From JAKCDU01 sp035551615 (GTDB lineage Bacteria > Actinomycetota > Acidimicrobiia > Acidimicrobiales > Palsa-688): 64,000 bases of DNA. A program made the translations under genes and the position numbers. Below, piece by piece: positions 59,789 through 64,000 of this stretch. The stretch spans positions 37,070-101,069 of the forward strand of contig DASZNC010000070.1 of NCBI GenBank assembly GCA_035551615.1. Reading direction: 5' to 3'. The notes under the pieces were generated by a model. The model did not search any database. It was not told the DNA's origin and was given only the letters and a program-made list of their open reading frames with translations. The first letter of the stretch is position 1. Every line of letters begins with the position of its first letter.

Positions 59789-60691
59789 TCAGCTGTCCAG
59801 AGGGCAGATGCGGGGGGACCCACCGCCCCCCTGGTGAGCCGCCTCGGCGGTCAACCACGTGGGCAGCTCGGCGACGGGCAGGCTCACCTGGGCCACCCGG
59901 TTGGTCGATCGCCCGGAGAACGCGGTGAGGAACGTTCCGAGGGCGGCGGTGGCGGTCAAGGCGTCGACGGTGGCGGTCAGGTCGAGGTCGAACCGTTCGG
60001 CGTTGACCGCCGCCGCTTGGAGGGCAGCGTGCCTACCGGTGAGCCGCACGATGGCGCTCCGATCACTCAGGTCGAAGAGCTCGGCCATCTTCCCGGCATC
60101 CAGGAACTGCTCGTTGAGTTGTGCCTCCCGCATCAACTCCTCCAGCTGAATGCCACTCGCCACCGACGCCCGTACCGGGAGACTGAGGAATCTCAGTTCG
60201 GTGCCGGCGGTACGCGGGTCGGTCAGCGGGGTGAGATCGAGCACCGGTGCACGGGACCCGGTCGGCTCCGGACGGGTGATCTCGGCCCACACCGCCTTCA
60301 TCCCGGCGCTGGTCGACGCCCCCCACCGCGAGGCCACAGAAGCCAGCACCAGTAGGCCCCGGCCGGTGGCGCCGAGCGCGGTCAGATCGGATGCCGTGCC
60401 GTCGGTAGGGGTCGGGAAGGGGAGCAGGTCGGGGCGGCTGTCCAACGCGTCGACGCGCACTCCACCGGTGATAGTCCGCACGGAGAACGTGAACGGGTTC
60501 CGGCTGTGCAGCACGGCGTTGGCGGCCAGCTCCGAGGTGCACAGGGCGGCATCGCCGATCAACTCGTCGACGCCCCACTCGTTCAGCACCGACGACACGA
60601 ACATCCTGGCCCGGCGCACACTGGCCAGCTCGGCGGCGAACTCGGCCACGCGTACATTCCCGCCGATGCCCCCGCCGGACGTCAGGACCAC
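59789..60691 (-). CDS. RsbW-like anti-sigma ATPase with a C-terminal STAS-like domain
   Basis: 300 residues from GTG 60691. N-terminal HATPase (about residues 20-135) with the N-box CTSELAANAVLHSR and G-box GATGRGLLVL. The second half (about 165-275, LDAGKMAELFDLSDRSAIVRLTG) is a separate alpha/beta domain unlike known RsbW. Divergent from the RsbR gene by 53 bases. Would phosphorylate the STAS protein downstream. The sigma target is not in the window. Confidence 0.72.
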   Translation of the reverse strand: MVLTSGGGIGGNVRVAEFAAELASVRRARMFVSSVLNEWGVDELIGDAALCTSELAANAVLHSRNPFTFSVRTITGGVRVDALDSRPDLLPFPTPTDGTASDLTALGATGRGLLVLASVASRWGASTSAGMKAVWAEITRPEPTGSRAPVLDLTPLTDPRTAGTELRFLSLPVRASVASGIQLEELMREAQLNEQFLDAGKMAELFDLSDRSAIVRLTGRHAALQAAAVNAERFDLDLTATVDALTATAALGTFLTAFSGRSTNRVAQVSLPVAELPTWLTAEAAHQGGGGSPRICPLDS

Positions 60692-60744
60692 CCCTTTGTC
60701 CAAGCGGCTAGCGTAGCTCAGCGGAATCACAGAAGGAGGCGAGC

Positions 60745-61584
60745 GTGTCCGATCAGGACGCAAGAGCGTTGGTGGCGCAGCTACGCGACCGGCGGGACCA
60801 GACGGTGGCGGCGTGGGCCAAGGCGGTGGCGGCCAGTCTCGGGGGGCGGGCGTCCGCCTCGGAACTGACGACCGAGTTCGAGCCGCTGTTCGATGCTGTC
60901 CTGGATGGCGCCGACTCCGGTCGGGATTCGTCGGGCGGCGACTTCGACCAGGCCCGCGCCCTACTGGCGGAAATGTCGCGGAGCCGTGCTCGCGAGGGCT
61001 ACTCCCCGACGGAGACGGCGATATCGATCTTCTCTCTGAAAGACGCCATCCTGGCTGAGGTCGACACCGCAGACGCCGGTGCGCTCACCAGCTTCCTGGC
61101 CCTGTCCCGGGTAATCGACGCCCTGGGCCTGTTCACCTTCGAGACCTACGCCGAGGCCCGGAACCGCATCATCAGCGAGCAGGGCGTCGAGCTGATGGAG
61201 CTGTCGACTCCGGTCGTGAAGCTCTGGAACGGCGTCGTGGGTGTCCCCTTGGTCGGAACGCTTGATTCCGCCCGCACCCAGGTGGTGACCGAGAAACTGC
61301 TCCAGGCGCTGGTCGACACTGGCTCCGAATACGCCATCATCGACATCACCGGGGTGCCGGCGGTCGACACCCAGGTCGCCCAGCATCTGCTCAAGACCAT
61401 CGTGGCGGCCCGCCTCATGGGGGCGGAATGCATCGTGTCCGGCATCCGGCCCCAGATCGCCCAGACCATCGTGGCCCTCGGTATCGAGTTCGGTGACATC
61501 GTGACCAAGGCCTCGCTGGCCGACGCCCTCTCGCTCGTCATCTCCCGTTCCGGAGGAGCCCCGGCATCGAGGGGCGTCGTCTGA
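60745..61584 (+). CDS. rsbR: RsbR-like stressosome co-antagonist
   Basis: 279 residues. N-terminal helical sensor domain of the RsbR type (about 5-130), linker helix, and C-terminal STAS (about 155-275). VPLVGTLDSAR and VPAVDTQVAQHLL keep both threonines that RsbT phosphorylates in the Bacillus protein. GTG 60745 follows AAGGAGG at seven bases. Forms the large stress-sensing complex with RsbS and RsbT. Confidence 0.9.
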   Translation: MSDQDARALVAQLRDRRDQTVAAWAKAVAASLGGRASASELTTEFEPLFDAVLDGADSGRDSSGGDFDQARALLAEMSRSRAREGYSPTETAISIFSLKDAILAEVDTADAGALTSFLALSRVIDALGLFTFETYAEARNRIISEQGVELMELSTPVVKLWNGVVGVPLVGTLDSARTQVVTEKLLQALVDTGSEYAIIDITGVPAVDTQVAQHLLKTIVAARLMGAECIVSGIRPQIAQTIVALGIEFGDIVTKASLADALSLVISRSGGAPASRGVV

Positions 61585-61992
61585 GTGGATCGGATACCGA
61601 TCCTCAAGATCGGCGACACCCTGGTCGTCACCATCCAGACCGACCTGCAGGACCAGATCGCCGTGTCCCTGCAGGAAGATCTCTCTGAACGGATCGTCGA
61701 GACCGGTGCCCGCGGCGTCCTCATCGATATCACTGCCCTCGAGATCGTCGACACCTTCATCGGCCGTATGCTCTCGACCATCGCTTCGATCTCCCGGGTG
61801 CTCGACGCCGATACGGTCGTCGTCGGGATGCGCCCGGCTGTCGCCATCACCCTGGTGGAGTTGGGGCTGTCCCTGAAGGGCATCCGGACTGCGCTGGACG
61901 CAGAAAAAGGTATGGCCCTGCTGTCCCGGCTGTCGACCGCCGATGACGACCAGCCGGATGCGCCGCCGGCCCGGTCCGCCATCGGCGAGTGA
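61585..61992 (+). CDS. rsbS: RsbS-like stressosome scaffold protein
   Basis: 135 residues, one STAS domain: IPILKIGDTLVVTI, FIGRMLSTIA. The phosphosite, Ser59 in Bacillus (IDSF), is Thr57 here (VDTF). The GTG start directly abuts the RsbR stop. A disordered acidic tail of about 20 residues is added at the C-terminus. Confidence 0.9.
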   Translation: MDRIPILKIGDTLVVTIQTDLQDQIAVSLQEDLSERIVETGARGVLIDITALEIVDTFIGRMLSTIASISRVLDADTVVVGMRPAVAITLVELGLSLKGIRTALDAEKGMALLSRLSTADDDQPDAPPARSAIGE

Positions 61993-62411
61993 GCCTGACG
62001 AGAGAAGAGCTGACCGCTGTGGAGGAGCTGCCGATCAAAGGCGATGCCGACGTGGTGCGGGTCCGCCAATCGATGCGGTCGGCGGCCATCTCCGCGGCGC
62101 TGTCGCTCGTCGACCAGACGAAGGCGGTCACGGCGGCCAGCGAGCTGGCCCGCAACACGCTGATCCATGGTGGCGGCGGTGTTGCGCAGATCGAGACGGT
62201 GAGCGCTCAGGGTCGGCGTGGCGTCCGGGCCGCCTTCGTCGATCAGGGCCCGGGCATCGCCGACATCGACCTGGCCCTCACCGACGGTTTCACTACCGGC
62301 ACCGGTCTGGGTCTCGGTCTGTCCGGGTCGCGCCGGCTGGTGGACGGGTTCGAGATCGAGAGCGTACCCGGTGAGGGCACCCGGGTCGTCATCCACAAGT
62401 GGGCGCGCTGA
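61989..62411 (+). CDS. rsbT: RsbT-like switch kinase
   Basis: 140 residues, HATPase. N-box ASELARNTLIHGGGG, DQGPGI, and GTGLGLGLSGSRRLVD. Phosphorylates RsbR and RsbS and, when released, should activate a phosphatase or other target. GTG start overlaps the RsbS stop by four bases. Confidence 0.92.
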   Translation: MSLTREELTAVEELPIKGDADVVRVRQSMRSAAISAALSLVDQTKAVTAASELARNTLIHGGGGVAQIETVSAQGRRGVRAAFVDQGPGIADIDLALTDGFTTGTGLGLGLSGSRRLVDGFEIESVPGEGTRVVIHKWAR

Positions 62412-63424
62412 CGGCGACGGTACGTTCCGGCACCCAGTGGTTCCTGGTGGAGGACTCGGCGGCCACCGGGACCGTGCGGCGGGCGGCCATGCAGCTGGCG
62501 TCGCGGCTCGGCTTCAGCGAACACCGGGCCGCCGAAGTCGGCATCGTGGCCAGCGAAGCGTCATCCAACCTGGTCGCTCACGCCACCCGGGGGTCCGTGG
62601 GTCTGCAGGTGGCGCTCCGCCACGAGCTACCCGGGGTCCAACTGATCGCCGTCGATCACGGCCCCGGGATGGCCGATGTGGGGCTGTCGGCCACTGACGG
62701 CTACTCCACCTCGGGGACGCTGGGGGTGGGGCTCGGTGCCATCCGGCGCCTGGCCACCACGTTCGACATCGACTCGGCCTCGGGTCGGGGCACCGTGCTG
62801 GTGGCCGGTATGTGGGCCGACCCGGCGCCGTCGGTGACCGATTACGACATCGGCGGGCTCACGCGGCCGATCGCCGGCGAGGAGTTCTGTGGCGATGCCA
62901 TCGCCGACCGCTCGGTCGGACCGGTCCATCTGCTGATGCTGGTGGACGGGCTCGGGCACGGACCGCTGGCCGCCGACGCCGCCCAGCAGGCGCTGTCGAC
63001 GTTCTACGGCGGCCAGGAGTCCGAGCCGAAGGATGTGGTCGCGGCCATCCACCGACATCTCAATCACACCCGCGGGGCGGCGGCCGCAGTGGTGGCCCTG
63101 GATCAGGGATACACCACGGCCCGCATGGCCGGCATCGGCAACGTCGGCGCCTACATCTGCGAGGGCGGACGCCGGCGGGAGATGAGCTCGATGCCCGGCA
63201 TCGTCGGCCACCAGATGCGGCAGGTCCGCCAGTTCGAGTACGGGTTGGAGCCCGACTCGATAGTTGTCATGCACAGTGACGGATTGCACTCACGTTGGGA
63301 CCTGGCCGCCAGCCCGGGCCTGGTCCGTCGATCGGCCGGCCTGATCGCCGCCGCCCTCCTGCGCGACGCGGCATCGAAGCCCGACGATGCGTCCATCCTG
63401 GTTCTGCGCCGGGCGCCCCGATGA
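62399..63424 (+). CDS. ATPase-PP2C fusion, RsbX-like phosphatase
   Basis: 341 residues. Residues 10-130 are a second HATPase domain (EASSNLVAHATRG, DHGPGMADV, GTLGVGLGAIRRL). Residues 165-340 are a SpoIIE/PP2C phosphatase (GEEFCGDAIADR, LLMLVDGLGHGPLAADAA, VVMHSDGLHSRW, DDASILVLR) with its metal Asp residues. By position it would dephosphorylate RsbR and RsbS, as RsbX does. GTG start overlaps RsbT by 13 bases. Confidence 0.9.
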   Translation: MGALTATVRSGTQWFLVEDSAATGTVRRAAMQLASRLGFSEHRAAEVGIVASEASSNLVAHATRGSVGLQVALRHELPGVQLIAVDHGPGMADVGLSATDGYSTSGTLGVGLGAIRRLATTFDIDSASGRGTVLVAGMWADPAPSVTDYDIGGLTRPIAGEEFCGDAIADRSVGPVHLLMLVDGLGHGPLAADAAQQALSTFYGGQESEPKDVVAAIHRHLNHTRGAAAAVVALDQGYTTARMAGIGNVGAYICEGGRRREMSSMPGIVGHQMRQVRQFEYGLEPDSIVVMHSDGLHSRWDLAASPGLVRRSAGLIAAALLRDAASKPDDASILVLRRAPR

Positions 63425-64000
63425 TCAGCCTCCTTCGACTCCCTCTGGCCAGCGAACAGGACGTCTTCTCGGCCCGGCAACGGGCCCGCGAGGCGGCCCG
63501 CCAACTGGGCTTCGACGGCCACGACGAGATCCGGGTGGCCACCGCCGTCAGCGAGTTGGGCCGGGCCGCGGTGGGTCAGGGAGGGGTGGCCACGTTGACC
63601 ATCGCCCTGGTGCCAGGCCGTCCGCCCCAACTCGTTATCGATGTCGAGGGGGATAACATCGATCTGGATGAGGGCGGGGCCTACGGCTCAGCGGTCAGTG
63701 CCAGCCGGCGGCTGATGGACAGCTTCACGGTGCTGGCCGGACCGCCCACGGCGGTGCGCCTGACCAAATTCGTCAGCCACGCTCCGAGCGGGTTCACGCC
63801 GGGGGAACTGGCCCGCGTGCAGGACATGCTGGCCGGCCTGGCCGAGTCCAGTCCCTTCGACGAGCTGCGGGCCCAGAACCAGGAACTGGTCGCCACCCTC
63901 GATCAGCTCCGGGCCCAGCAGGAGCAATTGCTGCAGCTCAACCAGGAGCTGGCCGAGACCAACAACGGGGTGGTCGCCATGTACACCCAGTTGTCGACGG
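63421..64000 (+). CDS. ATPase plus coiled-coil protein, 3' end outside window
   Basis: 193 codons visible. HATPase-like N-terminus (LPLASEQDVFSARQRAREAA, AVSELGRAAVGQGG) whose N-box lacks the usual Asn (SELGRAAV for SELARNAV), then a coiled coil (LDQLRAQQEQLLQLNQELAETNNGVVAMY). This arrangement usually precedes a histidine kinase or PP2C output domain, which would lie beyond 64000. ATGA overlap with the phosphatase gene. Confidence 0.75.
   Translation, partial: MISLLRLPLASEQDVFSARQRAREAARQLGFDGHDEIRVATAVSELGRAAVGQGGVATLTIALVPGRPPQLVIDVEGDNIDLDEGGAYGSAVSASRRLMDSFTVLAGPPTAVRLTKFVSHAPSGFTPGELARVQDMLAGLAESSPFDELRAQNQELVATLDQLRAQQEQLLQLNQELAETNNGVVAMYTQLST

Noticed and set aside
1..64000. tRNA, rRNA, CRISPR array, insertion sequence, phage or integron features
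   Set aside because: No cloverleaf with CCA-like end, no regularly spaced repeats and no transposase or integrase motifs were noticed in either strand.

Overview
This is a high-GC window whose gene content points to an actinomycete, most likely of the Acidimicrobiia type. The grounds are SigA-like promoters with leaderless starts, frequent GTG and TTG starts, an AftD-like arabinofuranosyltransferase, a mycofactocin-type SDR, and abundant acyl-CoA, P450 and amidohydrolase genes. The taxon is an inference from content. No rRNA, tRNA, CRISPR array, transposase or phage gene was seen, and no gap between genes exceeds 300 bases.

Layout. 1-3.5 kb: an acyl-CoA synthetase cut by the window edge, a divergent aldehyde dehydrogenase and a Thr-rich membrane protein. 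3.6-13.6 kb: a cell-envelope glycan block, with a 1462-residue AftD-like enzyme, a DMT-type membrane protein, and on the other strand a tight operon of GT-C enzyme, DPM1-like GT2, acyltransferase 3 and GT4. 13.7-35.4 kb: a catabolic and transport block. It holds a branched-chain-type ABC transporter in three polypeptides (lipoprotein, LivH-LivM fusion, LivG-LivF fusion), an ALDH, a DUF35-Ltp2 fusion, two TesB thioesterases, a P450, two amidohydrolases, an LLM oxidoreductase, a two-gene acyl-CoA dehydrogenase, a CoA-transferase, SDRs and a TetR regulator. 35.4-49.3 kb: hydrolases, a kinase-like protein, another acyl-CoA dehydrogenase, an ornithine cyclodeaminase-like enzyme, three MFS transporters, a dienelactone hydrolase, a second ABC lipoprotein and small proteins. 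49.5-58.5 kb: a molybdenum hydroxylase (three subunits), MarR, SDR, a reductase remnant, a DapB-like enzyme and TetR, divergent from a P450 and mycofactocin-type SDR operon. 58.8-64 kb: an RDD protein and a stressosome or partner-switching module (STAS antagonist, ATPase, RsbR, RsbS, RsbT, ATPase-PP2C fusion, and a further ATPase cut by the window edge).

The main result of the hunt is a regulatory one. A 16-bp inverted repeat, TTGAC-N6-GTCAA, occurs five times in the non-coding DNA upstream of six transcription units between 13.7 and 35.4 kb. These units encode all parts of the ABC transporter plus the acyl-CoA dehydrogenase, P450, amidohydrolase, LLM and thioesterase genes. The left half doubles as a -35 box, and several promoters lead to leaderless starts. 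The TetR gene is the last of a five-gene operon that starts at one of these sites, so it is the natural candidate regulator. A second, different palindrome, TTRGAGC-N4-GTTCTAA, links the P450/SDR/TetR divergon at 56.4 kb with the molybdenum hydroxylase operon at 53.2 kb. The substrate of either system cannot be named from sequence. The DUF35-Ltp2 fusion and paired acyl-CoA dehydrogenases suggest shortening of a steroid-like or otherwise branched acyl-CoA side chain.
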